Origin: Acidimicrobiales bacterium
GTDB taxonomy: Bacteria > Actinomycetota > Acidimicrobiia > Acidimicrobiales > RAAP-2
Length of the DNA: 51,348 nt
Direction: 5' to 3'
Assembly (NCBI GenBank): GCA_025362585.1
Contig: JANYFR010000062.1
Location: forward strand, 1 to 51,348
Part shown: piece after piece, positions 9,221-18,094 of the stretch
How positions within the stretch are numbered: the first letter of the stretch is position 1
How the letters are laid out: each line of letters begins with the position of its first letter
Position numbers and translations under genes: made by a program
The notes under the pieces: model-generated
Seen by the model: only the letters and a program-made list of their open reading frames with translations
Told to the model about the DNA's origin: nothing
Database searches by the model: none

Positions 9221-10897
9221 GTGGGATTGAGCATTGAAGACGCGATTGCGGCCGTGTCCGCGCCCGGCCAGTTCTTCGAAGTCGTTGAAGGCGAGCACGG
9301 GGGAGTGGGGAATCGCCTGTTCAAGAACGCGCCGACCACCCTGCGCCAGATTTTTGATACGGCGCGCGGTATCGATGAAGTCTTCCTGGCCTACGAGGAC
9401 GAGGAGTGGACGTTCAGCGAGACGATGGACGAGGTCGACGCGCTCGGTCACGCCCTTGTTCACCACTTTGGCATCTCCAAGGGTGACCGCGTCGGCATCG
9501 CCATGCGCAACTACCCCGAATGGATTGTCGCCTTTGCGGCAATCCTTTCGGTCGGCGCCATCTCGGTCTCACTCAATGCGTGGTGGACCGAGGAGGAGCT
9601 GGAGTACGCGATCAACGACGCCGCCCTCTCACTCTTGATTGCTGATACCGAGCGGATACGGCGATCGGCCGGCCCGTGTCAGCGGGCCGGCATCTCGATG
9701 CTCGGCGTGCGCCTCGACGAACTCGAACCACTCGAGCACGGCGTCGAACACTGGCACGACGTCGTCGTGCGTGGCGTCACGCTGCCCGACGCGGCGATCG
9801 ACGCCGACACCGACGCCACCATTCTGTACACCTCAGGTACGACCGGGCTCCCCAAGGGCGCGGTCTCCACCCACGGTACGATCTGCCAGACGATTATGGC
9901 CTTCTCGTCGGGCGGTCCGATCCAGGGGCTGCGGCGAGACCCCGACGACGAGGTGAGCTCCCTCTCCCCGTGCTTCATTCTCATCGTGCCGCTCTTCCAC
10001 GTCACCGGCTGTATTCCGGTGATGATGTCGTGCTTCACCGTGCACCTCAAGCTCGTCATGATGTACCGATGGGAGCCCGAGCGGGCCCTCCAGTTGATCG
10101 AACGGCACAAGGTCACCAATTTCGTGGGCGTGCCGACGCAGTCGTGGGATCTGCTGGAGAACGACAATTTCGACAGGTACGACACGTCGTCACTGGCCGC
10201 GATTGGCGGAGGTGGCGCGCCCGCGCCGCCGACGCTGGTCGCGCGCGTGGAGGGCTCGTTCAAGCGGGGTCACCCGAATCTGGGTTACGGCATGACCGAG
10301 ACCAACGCGTACGGTCCGAGTAACTACGGTGCGGACTATGTCGAGCACCCACTCTCCACCGGGCGGGTACCGACGATCGTGATGGACGTGGACATTCGTG
10401 ACGAACAGTTGCACTCCCTCGGTCCCAATGAGAGTGGCGAGATATGGATGAAGTCACCCACACTCATCCGCGGGTACTGGCGAAAGCCCGAGGCGACGGC
10501 CGACGTCATCGTTGACGGATGGCTGCGCACTGGGGACCTCGGCCGCGTCGACGACGACGGCTTCCTCTACATCGAAGACCGGCTGAAGGACATGATCCTG
10601 CGCGCGGGCGAGAACGTCTACTGCGCCGAGGTCGAGTCGGCGATCTACGAACACCCCGCGGTCTACGAGGCTGCGGTCATTGGACTACCCAGCGAGCGTC
10701 TCGGCGAAGAGGTCGGGGCCGTAGTGATGCTGCGTGCCGGCGCGGCGCTCACCTACGACGAATTGCACGCCCACTTGCACTCGCGGCTCGCCAGCTTCAA
10801 AATTCCGACGCGGGTCTGTTTTACTCACGAGTCGCTGCCGCGCAACGCCGCCGGAAAGTTTATGAAGCGCGAGATGCCCCAGCGCTACTTCGCCTGA
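9221..10897 (+). CDS. Acyl-CoA synthetase / AMP-dependent ligase
   Basis: A class I adenylate-forming enzyme of 558 residues from GTG 9221, preceded by GGAGGGG at 9211-9217. A TTG at 9200 would add seven residues. Motifs in order: the P-loop LYTSGTTGLPKGA, the middle GYGMTETNAYGPSNYG segment (A5), TGDLGRVDDDGFLYIEDR (A7), GENVYCAEVE (A8) and PRNAAGKFMKRE with the C-terminal catalytic lysine (A10). It would activate a carboxylic acid to the acyl-AMP and then the CoA thioester. Chain length cannot be read, but nearby acyl-CoA genes favour a fatty-acid substrate. The 3' end overlaps the convergent NUDIX gene by 13 bp. Confidence 0.9.
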   Translation: MGLSIEDAIAAVSAPGQFFEVVEGEHGGVGNRLFKNAPTTLRQIFDTARGIDEVFLAYEDEEWTFSETMDEVDALGHALVHHFGISKGDRVGIAMRNYPEWIVAFAAILSVGAISVSLNAWWTEEELEYAINDAALSLLIADTERIRRSAGPCQRAGISMLGVRLDELEPLEHGVEHWHDVVVRGVTLPDAAIDADTDATILYTSGTTGLPKGAVSTHGTICQTIMAFSSGGPIQGLRRDPDDEVSSLSPCFILIVPLFHVTGCIPVMMSCFTVHLKLVMMYRWEPERALQLIERHKVTNFVGVPTQSWDLLENDNFDRYDTSSLAAIGGGGAPAPPTLVARVEGSFKRGHPNLGYGMTETNAYGPSNYGADYVEHPLSTGRVPTIVMDVDIRDEQLHSLGPNESGEIWMKSPTLIRGYWRKPEATADVIVDGWLRTGDLGRVDDDGFLYIEDRLKDMILRAGENVYCAEVESAIYEHPAVYEAAVIGLPSERLGEEVGAVVMLRAGAALTYDELHAHLHSRLASFKIPTRVCFTHESLPRNAAGKFMKREMPQRYFA

Positions 10898-11304
10898 GCG
10901 GTCGCAATCGCGACGCGCGCGTAGTCGGCGACGTTCATGGTTTCGAGGTCCTCCACCACAAACCAGCTGGCGTGGTCGGTGGTGCCGTGGACCTCGTGGC
11001 GGAGCTCGCCACCGGCCAGTTCGACGGTGAACAGAATTCGCACGGTGTGAATCTTGTCGCCGTTGTCGCGTCGGCGAACGTCACTCGTCACGCCGAGCAG
11101 CTGGGGCGAGCGCACCTCGAGTCCGGTCTCCTCGTGAAACTCGCGCAAGAGGGTGTCCTCGGGCGCTTCACCGAAGTCGATGCCGCCCCCCGGTAGCCAC
11201 CAGAGTGGAGGCGTGTGCCGGGGGTTTGAGGATCGAACCAGGGCGACCCGCCCGTCGTCGATGAGAACTCCGTAGGATCGGACGCTGGTGTGTTGCTTAC
11301 TCAT
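10885..11304 (-). CDS. NUDIX hydrolase
   Basis: A 139-residue NUDIX-fold pyrophosphohydrolase. The NUDIX box is complete: GGIDFGEAPEDTLLREF continuing into HEETGL, matching G-x5-E-x7-REUxEExGU, which binds Mg2+ and cleaves nucleoside diphosphate-X substrates. The preceding PLWWLPGG strand is also typical. It starts with ATG at 11302-11304 and overlaps the convergent acyl-CoA synthetase end by 13 bp. The substrate is unknown; the plain single-domain architecture fits MutT/ADP-ribose-like enzymes. Confidence 0.9.
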   Translation of the reverse strand: MSKQHTSVRSYGVLIDDGRVALVRSSNPRHTPPLWWLPGGGIDFGEAPEDTLLREFHEETGLEVRSPQLLGVTSDVRRRDNGDKIHTVRILFTVELAGGELRHEVHGTTDHASWFVVEDLETMNVADYARVAIATAQAK

Positions 11305-11490
11305 CTTGACTGACGTCCCCGTTCGCTTCGCGCCCGCGGGCAGTGCGGGGCCCGCCCAGGATGTCGAAGGACACCCATCGCTGAAGAAATAGTAGATGAC
11401 GGCGGCGCGGGCGAGGGTTCTCGCTGTCCTCCTCGCTCACCGACCGAGCCGCCGCGGTTCACGCGGCGTCATTCACGCGGCGATGACGAA

Positions 11491-12969
11491 CTACCTCGTC
11501 GTTGGAAAACCCAGGTCGATCTGCGACTCCGAGGGCTGGGGCCACCGGGTGGTCACGACCTTGGCGCGAGTGTAGAAGGCGAATCCTTCGGGACCATAGA
11601 TGTGGGAATGGCCGAAGAGCGAGTTCTTCCATCCGCCAAACGAGTAGGAGGCGACCGGTACGGGGATGGGTACGTTGATGCCGATCATCCCGACGCTCAC
11701 CTCGCGCGTGAACTGGCGCGCGACGTTGCCGTCGCGAGTGAAGATCGCCACGCCGTTGCCGTACTGATTGGCATTCACCATCGCCACGGCCTGGGCGTAG
11801 TTGGCCACGCGCGCCACGCCGAGCACCGGTCCAAAGATCTCGTCGTCGTAGGCTCTCGTGCCGGGCCGCACGCCGTCGAGGAGGCAGGGGCCCACGAAGA
11901 AACCGGGTTGGGTGGCCATGGCGGTGCCATCGCGCACGACCTCGATTCCGTCGGCCGGGGCGTTCGTGACGTACTGGATGATACGGTCGCGACTCTCTCG
12001 AGTGATGACCGGGCCGAAGTCGCTCGCGGGATCGTTGCCGGGTCCCACGACTAATTTATCGAGACGGTCGGTAATCTTGGCGATCAGTGGATCGGCGACG
12101 TCGCCGACGGCGACGACGACGCTGACGGCCATGCAGCGCTCACCGGCCGAGCCGAAGCCCGCGTTGATCGCCGCGTCGGCGGCGACGTCGAGGTCGGCGT
12201 CGGCCAAGACGACCATGTGGTTCTTGGCCCCGCCGAGGGCTTGCACCCGTTTGCCGGCGGCCGTGCCCGTCTGAAAGACGTGGCGAGCGACCGGTGTCGA
12301 GCCAACGAAGCTCACCGCGTCGACACCCTGGTGCTCGAGCAGCGCCTGCACCGTCGTGGCGTTACCGTGGATGACGTTGAAAACTCCGGCGGGCAGGCCG
12401 GCCGCGGAGAGCAGCTCACCGAGGAGCACCGCTGCTGACGGATCGCGTTCGGACGGCTTGAGGATCACCACGTTGCCCGACGCGAGAGCGTTCGCGGTCA
12501 TCCACAACGGCACCATCACGGGGAAGTTGAACGGAGTTATTGCCGCCACAACGCCCACCGGTTCGCGGAACGAGTGCACGTCGACACCGTCGGCGACCTG
12601 GCTCGTGAACGCGCCCTTCAAGTGCTCCATCAGCCCACAGGCGTACTCGACGTTCTCGAGACCACGGGCCAGTTCACCTCGGGCGTCGGCGGTGGTCTTG
12701 CCGTGCTCTTCGGTGACGAGGGCGGCGAGCTCGGTCGCGTGTGCGACCAGGAGCTGGCGGAACGTGAAGAGGATGTTCGTGCGTTGCGAGAGGGTGGAGT
12801 CGCGCCACGTCAACAACGTTTCGCGCGCCGCCGTCACGACGTCGTCCACCAGATCGGCGTCGGCAATCGGTGCCTTCGCACAGACCTCGCCGGTGGCGGG
12901 GTTGCACACCGCGAGGTCGCCGGACCCTTCGAATCGTTCGCCGCGAATGAAATGGGGGACGGAGCGCAT
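11491..12969 (-). CDS. mmsA: CoA-acylating methylmalonate-semialdehyde dehydrogenase
   Basis: A 492-residue aldehyde dehydrogenase read from ATG 12967-12969. The frame stays open 141 codons upstream, but AAAGAGG just before this ATG and family length set the start. The N-terminus, VPHFIRGERFEGSGDLAVCNPATGEV, is typical of MmsA, as is the catalytic segment GFGSAGERCMAVSV with the nucleophilic cysteine. Other landmarks are TPFNFPVMVPLWM, FVGSTPVARHVF and a late PVPVASYSFGGWKNSLFG. The enzyme converts methylmalonate or malonate semialdehyde to propionyl- or acetyl-CoA with NAD+ in valine and inositol breakdown. The methylmalonyl-CoA mutase genes at 24-26 kb could use its product after carboxylation. 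Confidence 0.88.
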   Translation of the reverse strand: MRSVPHFIRGERFEGSGDLAVCNPATGEVCAKAPIADADLVDDVVTAARETLLTWRDSTLSQRTNILFTFRQLLVAHATELAALVTEEHGKTTADARGELARGLENVEYACGLMEHLKGAFTSQVADGVDVHSFREPVGVVAAITPFNFPVMVPLWMTANALASGNVVILKPSERDPSAAVLLGELLSAAGLPAGVFNVIHGNATTVQALLEHQGVDAVSFVGSTPVARHVFQTGTAAGKRVQALGGAKNHMVVLADADLDVAADAAINAGFGSAGERCMAVSVVVAVGDVADPLIAKITDRLDKLVVGPGNDPASDFGPVITRESRDRIIQYVTNAPADGIEVVRDGTAMATQPGFFVGPCLLDGVRPGTRAYDDEIFGPVLGVARVANYAQAVAMVNANQYGNGVAIFTRDGNVARQFTREVSVGMIGINVPIPVPVASYSFGGWKNSLFGHSHIYGPEGFAFYTRAKVVTTRWPQPSESQIDLGFPTTR

Positions 12970-13032
12970 GGGAACCTCTTTCTTCCCGGTCAATCTAACG
13001 GTTCCACGTGATTTCAACATTAGGGTTGGGCC

Positions 13033-13866
13033 ATGGGTCCGGTAGGGGAGAGTGGCGCACTGCGCGACGCCGCCGCGGTAGAGCCAATTGCTGTTGGGCG
13101 CTACGGTGTCGCGATCTCTCCTCACTACACCATCCCCGGGGGATACCCCAATGGCGGCTACCTGCAGTGCGTCATGGCGAACGCCGCCCTCGCCGCCGCG
13201 AGCGCCGAGGGATCGGCCCACCTGCACGCCACGGCCGTCACGACGAACTACGTGGGGGCGCCACTCCCTGGTCCGGCGGAGTTGCTGACCGCCGTTCGCC
13301 GGGTCGGTCGCGCAGTGTCGTTCGTCCACGTGACGCTCGTCCAAGGGGGTGCGGTCACGACCGAATCGCTCGTGATACTCGGCACGCTGCACGAGAATTC
13401 GACCTCCCGCTACTCGGACGCGGTGGCGCCGGCACTCGCACCACTGGAGCAGTGCGCACGTGCTCGCACGGGCGACGAGGGGGCGATCGGCAATGTCGTG
13501 GAGGGCCGGCTCGACCCGACCTGCGTGGGATGGAGCAACGGTGAGTACGGCGAACGCGGTGAGGTGAAGGGGTGGCTACGTCTCGACGACGGCGCGGCGT
13601 CGTGGGACGCCTGGAGTCTCCTGCTCGCCTCGGACGCCATGGTGCCCGCCACGTTCCCCCTCGGTTCGTCGGGCTGGGTGCCGACCTTGCAGCTCACGTC
13701 CTACGTGCGGCGTATTCCGGTGGGCGAGTGGCTTCGAGCCCGACAGTGGTGCGTCGTCATCGCCGACGGTACCGTTGACGAGCGGTGCGAACTGTTCGAC
13801 GACCGCGGCGAGCTGGTGGCGTCGTCGAGCCAGATCGCCATGGTTCGCTTTCCGAGCACCCACTAG
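13033..13866 (+). CDS. TesB-like acyl-CoA thioesterase (double hotdog)
   Basis: A 277-residue protein with the actinobacterial TesB-like thioesterase layout. The first hotdog has YTIPGGYPNGGYLQCVMANAAL on the central helix and TTNYVGAPLPGPAELLTAVRRVGRAVSF on the following strands. The second half has SWDAWSLLLASDAMVPATFPLG and LQLTSYVRRIPVGEWL. Such proteins hydrolyse acyl-CoA to free acid. It is divergent from mmsA with a 63-bp gap and is followed three bases later by arfB. Confidence 0.8.
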   Translation: MGPVGESGALRDAAAVEPIAVGRYGVAISPHYTIPGGYPNGGYLQCVMANAALAAASAEGSAHLHATAVTTNYVGAPLPGPAELLTAVRRVGRAVSFVHVTLVQGGAVTTESLVILGTLHENSTSRYSDAVAPALAPLEQCARARTGDEGAIGNVVEGRLDPTCVGWSNGEYGERGEVKGWLRLDDGAASWDAWSLLLASDAMVPATFPLGSSGWVPTLQLTSYVRRIPVGEWLRARQWCVVIADGTVDERCELFDDRGELVASSSQIAMVRFPSTH

Positions 13867-13869
13867 CCA

Positions 13870-14307
13870 ATGACGAACGGCGTTCCGCACGTCAACGACG
13901 ATGGGTCACTCTTCATCCGGGCTCGACTGGTCATCCCGAGTGACGAGGTTGAACTGCGCGTGACGACGTCGGGCGGCCCCGGGGGCCAACACGCCAACCG
14001 CTCGCTCACCCGGGTCGTCGCCTCGTTTCGCGTCGATGGTTCCACCGCGCTCTCCGACGCGGAACGAGCTCGCCTCCTGGAGAAGGTCGGCACCGTGGTC
14101 CGCTCGAGCGCGGGGCGTTTCCGCTCACAGGGTCAGAATCGCAGCGCCGCGCTCAACCAGTTGGCCCAAAAAATCGCCGAGGGCCTCGCCCGCCCGGCGC
14201 CGCGCCGAGCGACCAGGCCCTCCAAGGGTTCGAAGGTTCGACGGGTCGACGAGAAGAAGGCCCGCGGCCGCGTCAAAGAGCAGCGCCGTCGTCCCCTCGA
14301 CGACTAG
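13870..14307 (+). CDS. arfB: Alternative ribosome-rescue peptidyl-tRNA hydrolase ArfB
   Basis: A 145-residue class I release-factor-like protein without codon-recognition domains. The hydrolase motif is GGQ inside TTSGGPGGQHANRSLTRV at about residues 34-51; its glutamine places the water for peptidyl-tRNA cleavage. The basic C-terminal tail (about residues 110-145, rich in Arg and Lys) is the part that enters the empty mRNA channel of stalled ribosomes in this family. The gene follows the thioesterase by three bases and shares a CTAG stop with the convergent surE. Confidence 0.92.
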   Translation: MTNGVPHVNDDGSLFIRARLVIPSDEVELRVTTSGGPGGQHANRSLTRVVASFRVDGSTALSDAERARLLEKVGTVVRSSAGRFRSQGQNRSAALNQLAQKIAEGLARPAPRRATRPSKGSKVRRVDEKKARGRVKEQRRRPLDD

Positions 14308-15155
14308 CGCCGCGTCTCGAGGTGGCGCGTGATCGCCTCGAGTGCCGAATGCATCAGGTCGTCGAGGGACGGATCGGTGTCCTCTTGGGGGCCGCGGATC
14401 GCGGTGAGTGAGGCGTAACCGGCGGCGAGGAGCGCTCCGTCCTCGTCCGCGGCTTCGTCGCTGACGTCGCCCAGTTCGGGCGTCGCCGCGCCGAGGCGCA
14501 GGGGCAATTCGCCCTCGTCGGCGAGTGGCGCGCCCCCGGCGTTCGGTCCGGCGGCCTTCACGATGCCGGCGGTGGAGATGCGGCCCCGTCGCACCCCCTT
14601 TAGTTCGATCGCGGGGAGGTTGGGTACGTTCAGGTTGAGCAGCGTGCGAGACGGCGCGCGCAGCAACTCCTCGAGTACCTCGACCGCGACGGCGCCCGCG
14701 GTGTCAAAGTGCACGTCGAGGCCCCACTGGACCGAGACCGCAAGACCCGAGAGGCCAAGTTGCGCTCCCGTCAGAATCGCCCCGACGGTGCCCGAGTGCA
14801 GGACGCTGCGACCCACGTTGGCCCCGGCGTTGATGCCCGAGAGGACCAGGTCGGGTTGGAAACCCAAGCCCCCGGTCGCGCCAATAATGGCGCAGAGCGC
14901 CGGCGGGGCTTCGAGCGCGTAGGTCGGAATCGACTCGGCCCCGGCGATGGTGTGGCGCTTGTAGGTGACGCTCGGGTGGTCGAAGACGTCGCCGACCGCC
15001 GCTGACATGCCGGAGTAGTTGGTGTGGGGAGCGGCGATGAGGGCCTCGCGAATCTCACCCGGGGGACACCGCTTGATCCACCGGGCGACGTGTTGCGCGA
15101 GCACCGCCAGTCCCGGGGCCAGGATGCCGTCGTCGTTCGTGATGAGAATACGCAT
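14304..15155 (-). CDS. surE: 5'/3'-nucleotidase SurE
   Basis: A 283-residue SurE phosphatase. Metal-binding motifs are visible: the N-terminal RILITNDDGILAPGL with the DD pair, ALIAAPHTNYSGMSAA with the Asn/Ser ligands, and LVLSGINAGANVGRSVLHSGTVGA. It dephosphorylates nucleoside monophosphates in a divalent-metal-dependent way. The protein is about 25 residues longer than typical SurE, mostly in an acidic insert near residues 215-255 (LADEGELPL to SDEAADEDGA). It starts with ATG at 15153-15155. Confidence 0.92.
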   Translation of the reverse strand: MRILITNDDGILAPGLAVLAQHVARWIKRCPPGEIREALIAAPHTNYSGMSAAVGDVFDHPSVTYKRHTIAGAESIPTYALEAPPALCAIIGATGGLGFQPDLVLSGINAGANVGRSVLHSGTVGAILTGAQLGLSGLAVSVQWGLDVHFDTAGAVAVEVLEELLRAPSRTLLNLNVPNLPAIELKGVRRGRISTAGIVKAAGPNAGGAPLADEGELPLRLGAATPELGDVSDEAADEDGALLAAGYASLTAIRGPQEDTDPSLDDLMHSALEAITRHLETRR

Positions 15156-15211
15156 ACGACGTACGATAACTGGCCTAGGTTACTGGGCAGTGATGAGAAG
15201 GAAACGCGCTG

Positions 15212-16120
15212 ATGCTTCCATCAGGTGAACAGATTGCGATTGCCCACGGTGACGAACGCGCGGTGATCACCGAAGTCGGCGCGACCCTTCGCACGTTCGT
15301 CAAGGGCGGCCTCAGCGTGATCGAGGGCTTCGCCGGCGACGAGGTCCCGACGGGCGCACGCGGCCAGGTACTCTACCCGTGGCCCAATCGCGTCGCCGAC
15401 GGTCCGTGGTCGTTCTCCGAGCGCATTGCCGAGCCGAAGATTGACGACATCGTTCACGCCACCGCCATCCACGGCCTCGTGCGCTGGCGTCCGTTTCAAG
15501 TCGACTCGGTCAACCAGAACCGCTGTTCGTTGACCCTGCTGTTGCACCCGGCCCCGGACTACCCGTTTCTCAGTGAGATCAATGTGACGTACCACCTGGG
15601 GAAGTTTGGACTGACGGTCACGACCACGGTGACGAACCGCGATGACGTGCCGATTCCCTTCGGTGTCGGATTCCACCCCTACCTCGCGGTCACCACGCCC
15701 ACGATCGAGGGTGCTGAACTGGAGATTCCCGCCACCGCCTACGTGGCGGTCAACGATCGCCAGCTGCCGACCGGGGAGATCCTGCCCATCGCGGGCCAGA
15801 ACCTCGACTTCTCCAAGCGCAAATCGGTCAGTGGCCATGAGCTCGACGTCACCTTCACCGAACTGGTGCGTGACGACTCGGGACTCGCGACGGTCGTACT
15901 CGCCGACTCGAATGGCGGCGAGGTGGAAATGAGCGTCGATCGCAACTTCCCCTACCTTCAGGTGTACACCGGCGACCATCTCGAACGGGGCCGTCGGCGC
16001 ACGTCGGTCGCGGTGGAACCAATGACCTGTCCGCCCGACGCGCTACGCAGTGGCAAAGACGTCGTGGTTCTAGAACCGGGTCAACACTGGGCGGGTTCGT
16101 GGCGACTTCGGCGACGGTAG
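15212..16120 (+). CDS. Aldose 1-epimerase family protein (GalM-like)
   Basis: A 302-residue galactose-mutarotase-fold protein. The family residues are present: PWPNRVADGPWSF near the N-terminus, the first conserved histidine in ATAIHGLVRWRPF, the catalytic histidine in GVGFHPYLAV, and the catalytic glutamate in SVAVEPMTCPPDAL. It would interconvert alpha and beta anomers of an aldose. The subfamily is the YihR/LacX-like group, so the exact sugar is open. The 3' end overlaps the SDR gene by 22 bp. Confidence 0.88.
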   Translation: MLPSGEQIAIAHGDERAVITEVGATLRTFVKGGLSVIEGFAGDEVPTGARGQVLYPWPNRVADGPWSFSERIAEPKIDDIVHATAIHGLVRWRPFQVDSVNQNRCSLTLLLHPAPDYPFLSEINVTYHLGKFGLTVTTTVTNRDDVPIPFGVGFHPYLAVTTPTIEGAELEIPATAYVAVNDRQLPTGEILPIAGQNLDFSKRKSVSGHELDVTFTELVRDDSGLATVVLADSNGGEVEMSVDRNFPYLQVYTGDHLERGRRRTSVAVEPMTCPPDALRSGKDVVVLEPGQHWAGSWRLRRR

Positions 16121-16845
16121 TGACGAAGAAGGTCGTGCTGGTCACGGGCTCAACGAGCGGGATCGGCGAAGCGACCGCGCGACGATTCGCGAGCGAGGGC
16201 GCCACCGTTGTCTTCAACTCTGCTCGCAGTGTTGAGGCCGGCCAGCGCCTCGCGAGGGCGACGCCCGGCGCCCACTACGTGCAGGCGGACGTCGCTCGAT
16301 CCGAGGACTGTACTCGGCTCATCTCTGAGGTGCTCGAGCGATGCGGCGCACTTGACGTGTTGGTCAACAACGCCGGCACGACGAAGGTCATCGCGCACCG
16401 CGATCTCGAAGCCGCGAATCTGGACGTATGGCGCGAAATCTTCGAGGTGAACGTCTTTGGGACGTGGAGCTTGAGCGTCGCGGCGATGGAGGCGTTGCGC
16501 GCCGCCAACGGCTCGATTGTGAACGTCTCGTCGGTGGCGGGCGTTCGTCCCGTGGGCTCGTCGATTCCGTACGCCGCGTCGAAGGCCGCCCTCAACCACA
16601 TGACCGCGCTGCTGGCCAAGGTCGTCGGGCCCGAGGTTCGCGTGAATGCCGTCGCCCCCGGACTGATCGACACGCCGTGGACGAAAGAGTGGGACGTGGT
16701 ACGCGGCTTCGTTCAAGGTGCCGCGCCACTGAAACGTAGCGGCACTCCCGACGATGTGGCCGACGTCATCGTCGCGCTCGCCTTTACGCCGTACGTCACC
16801 GGCCAGGTGGTGGTGGTCGATGGCGGCCTCTCGCTCGCTACGTGA
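16099..16845 (+). CDS. SDR-family oxidoreductase
   Basis: A 248-residue classical short-chain dehydrogenase/reductase starting at GTG 16099. It has the nucleotide-binding TGSTSGIGEATARRF, then LVNNAGTT, the catalytic serine in VNVSSVAGVRPVGSS, the Y-x3-K pair in YAASKAALNHM, and the PG motif in VAPGLIDTPW. The C-terminal YVTGQVVVVDGG is typical of FabG-like enzymes. It would oxidise or reduce a hydroxyl/keto group with NAD(P). The overlap with the epimerase upstream suggests co-transcription. The end overlaps the convergent DUF2236 gene by 8 bp. Confidence 0.9.
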   Translation: MATSATVVTKKVVLVTGSTSGIGEATARRFASEGATVVFNSARSVEAGQRLARATPGAHYVQADVARSEDCTRLISEVLERCGALDVLVNNAGTTKVIAHRDLEAANLDVWREIFEVNVFGTWSLSVAAMEALRAANGSIVNVSSVAGVRPVGSSIPYAASKAALNHMTALLAKVVGPEVRVNAVAPGLIDTPWTKEWDVVRGFVQGAAPLKRSGTPDDVADVIVALAFTPYVTGQVVVVDGGLSLAT

Positions 16846-17710
16846 CGCGTTCGGTCGGTGGCACGAACTGGCGCAGTAGGCGACAGAGCACCAGAGTCGC
16901 GGGCTGCACGAAGAGGCGAGTGCGCCACGGACGGTGCGCGACCCCGAGCAGATCGCGTTCCCAGGGCGAGAGCAACGCGAAGGCGCCACGCACGAAGAGC
17001 CAGTACGGCGCCCGCTGGCGCCAACCCTGCACCACGCCACGCGCCACGAAGTCGCGTGCCAGGACTCCGTCGTCGCTCAGGCGAAGCTCGGAGCGGAATC
17101 GCTGCAGCGTCGCATTGAGCTCGGCCACGCTGCGCGGCGGATCGCTGACGCCGAGGTCGCGGGCGAGGGTCGCCATTTCGTTGACGTAGGCGTCGGCCTC
17201 GGCGTCGCTCAGTGAGAGTCGACCGTACCGTCGGTAGCCGGCGAGGAACATCGAGGTTTCGGCGGCGTGCACCCACGCGAGGAGATGGGGGTCATTCGCG
17301 TAGTACGCCACGCCGTCGTCGGCAACGCCTCGCACGCTCTGGTGCACGGCCAGCACCCGCTCGATGGCGGCGAACGCCGTTGGCCTCGAGCCGTAGGTCG
17401 TGAAGCCAATGAAATTCGCGGTCTGGAGCAGGCGACCGAGGGGGTCGTGTTGGTAGCGCGAGTGCTGGGCCACCCCGGCCATGGAGTGGGGGTGGAGCAT
17501 CTGGAGGAAGAGGGAGCCGAGTCCCCCCACGATCATTGACGAGAGGTCGCCGTGGACGATTCGAGCGACGCCGTCAATGGCGAAGTAACTCTCGAGGGGG
17601 TCCACGCAGCGCGGCGGGGGATCCCGCGTCAGTCCGACGGCACCACGGATACCAAGGTTGACATGACGGCGAAGTCGGGCCGGCGCCTCGCTGACCCACC
17701 TCACTGCCAC
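16838..17710 (-). CDS. MpaB-type oxygenase, DUF2236 family
   Basis: A 290-residue protein of the DUF2236 group, which includes the haem-containing rubber oxygenase Lcp and the fungal MpaB oxygenase. Characteristic segments are IVHGDLSSMIVGGLGSLFLQMLHP, the conserved GVAQHSRYQHDPLGRL with two histidines, TANFIGFTTYGS and HLLAWVHAAETSMFLAGY, the last carrying the conserved WVHA motif. The family is thought to bind haem through such histidines, but the reaction here is unknown. It starts with GTG or a nearby codon at 17708-17710 and is divergent from clpS. Confidence 0.82.
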   Translation of the reverse strand: MAVRWVSEAPARLRRHVNLGIRGAVGLTRDPPPRCVDPLESYFAIDGVARIVHGDLSSMIVGGLGSLFLQMLHPHSMAGVAQHSRYQHDPLGRLLQTANFIGFTTYGSRPTAFAAIERVLAVHQSVRGVADDGVAYYANDPHLLAWVHAAETSMFLAGYRRYGRLSLSDAEADAYVNEMATLARDLGVSDPPRSVAELNATLQRFRSELRLSDDGVLARDFVARGVVQGWRQRAPYWLFVRGAFALLSPWERDLLGVAHRPWRTRLFVQPATLVLCRLLRQFVPPTERVT

Positions 17711-17788
17711 CGTGCCCTCCTCAAGTTTCCTGCTTCAGTTTACGGTCTCTCGCTGCTAACCGATACGGGGGTCTGCGACACTGGAGGC

Positions 17789-18094
17789 GTGGCTTTAACC
17801 AAACCTCTTCACACGACCTCGACCGAAGGCGCGGTTCTAGTCGACGACGCGGTCGAAACGCAGAAACCCTGGAACGTCATCGTGTGGAATGATCCAGTGA
17901 CCCCGATGTCCGTCGTTGTCGTCATCTTCAAGCGGATCTTCGGGTACTCCAACAACAAGTGCACGCAGCTGATGATGGCCGTGCACCACGAGGGACGGGC
18001 CCTCGTGTGGTCGGGGGCGCGCGATCGGGCCGAGTCCTACTGTGTCAAGCTCCAGGTCGCGGGACTACAGAGCACCATCGAACTGGACAACTAG
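17789..18094 (+). CDS. clpS: ATP-dependent Clp protease adaptor ClpS
   Basis: About 101 residues from GTG 17789, with the ClpS core PWNVIVWNDPVTPM, then VVIFKRIFGYSNNKCTQLMMAVHHEGRA and ESYCVKLQVAGLQSTIE. ClpS delivers N-end-rule substrates to ClpA/ClpC; the conserved Asn-Asp pair in the WNDP region forms the N-degron pocket. The start is uncertain. GTG 17789 is the only good codon before the conserved part, but GGAGG at 17783-17787 is only one base away, too close for a normal Shine-Dalgarno, so the message may be leaderless or start elsewhere. Its stop TAG overlaps the DUF2017 start by one base. Confidence 0.88.
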   Translation: MALTKPLHTTSTEGAVLVDDAVETQKPWNVIVWNDPVTPMSVVVVIFKRIFGYSNNKCTQLMMAVHHEGRALVWSGARDRAESYCVKLQVAGLQSTIELDN

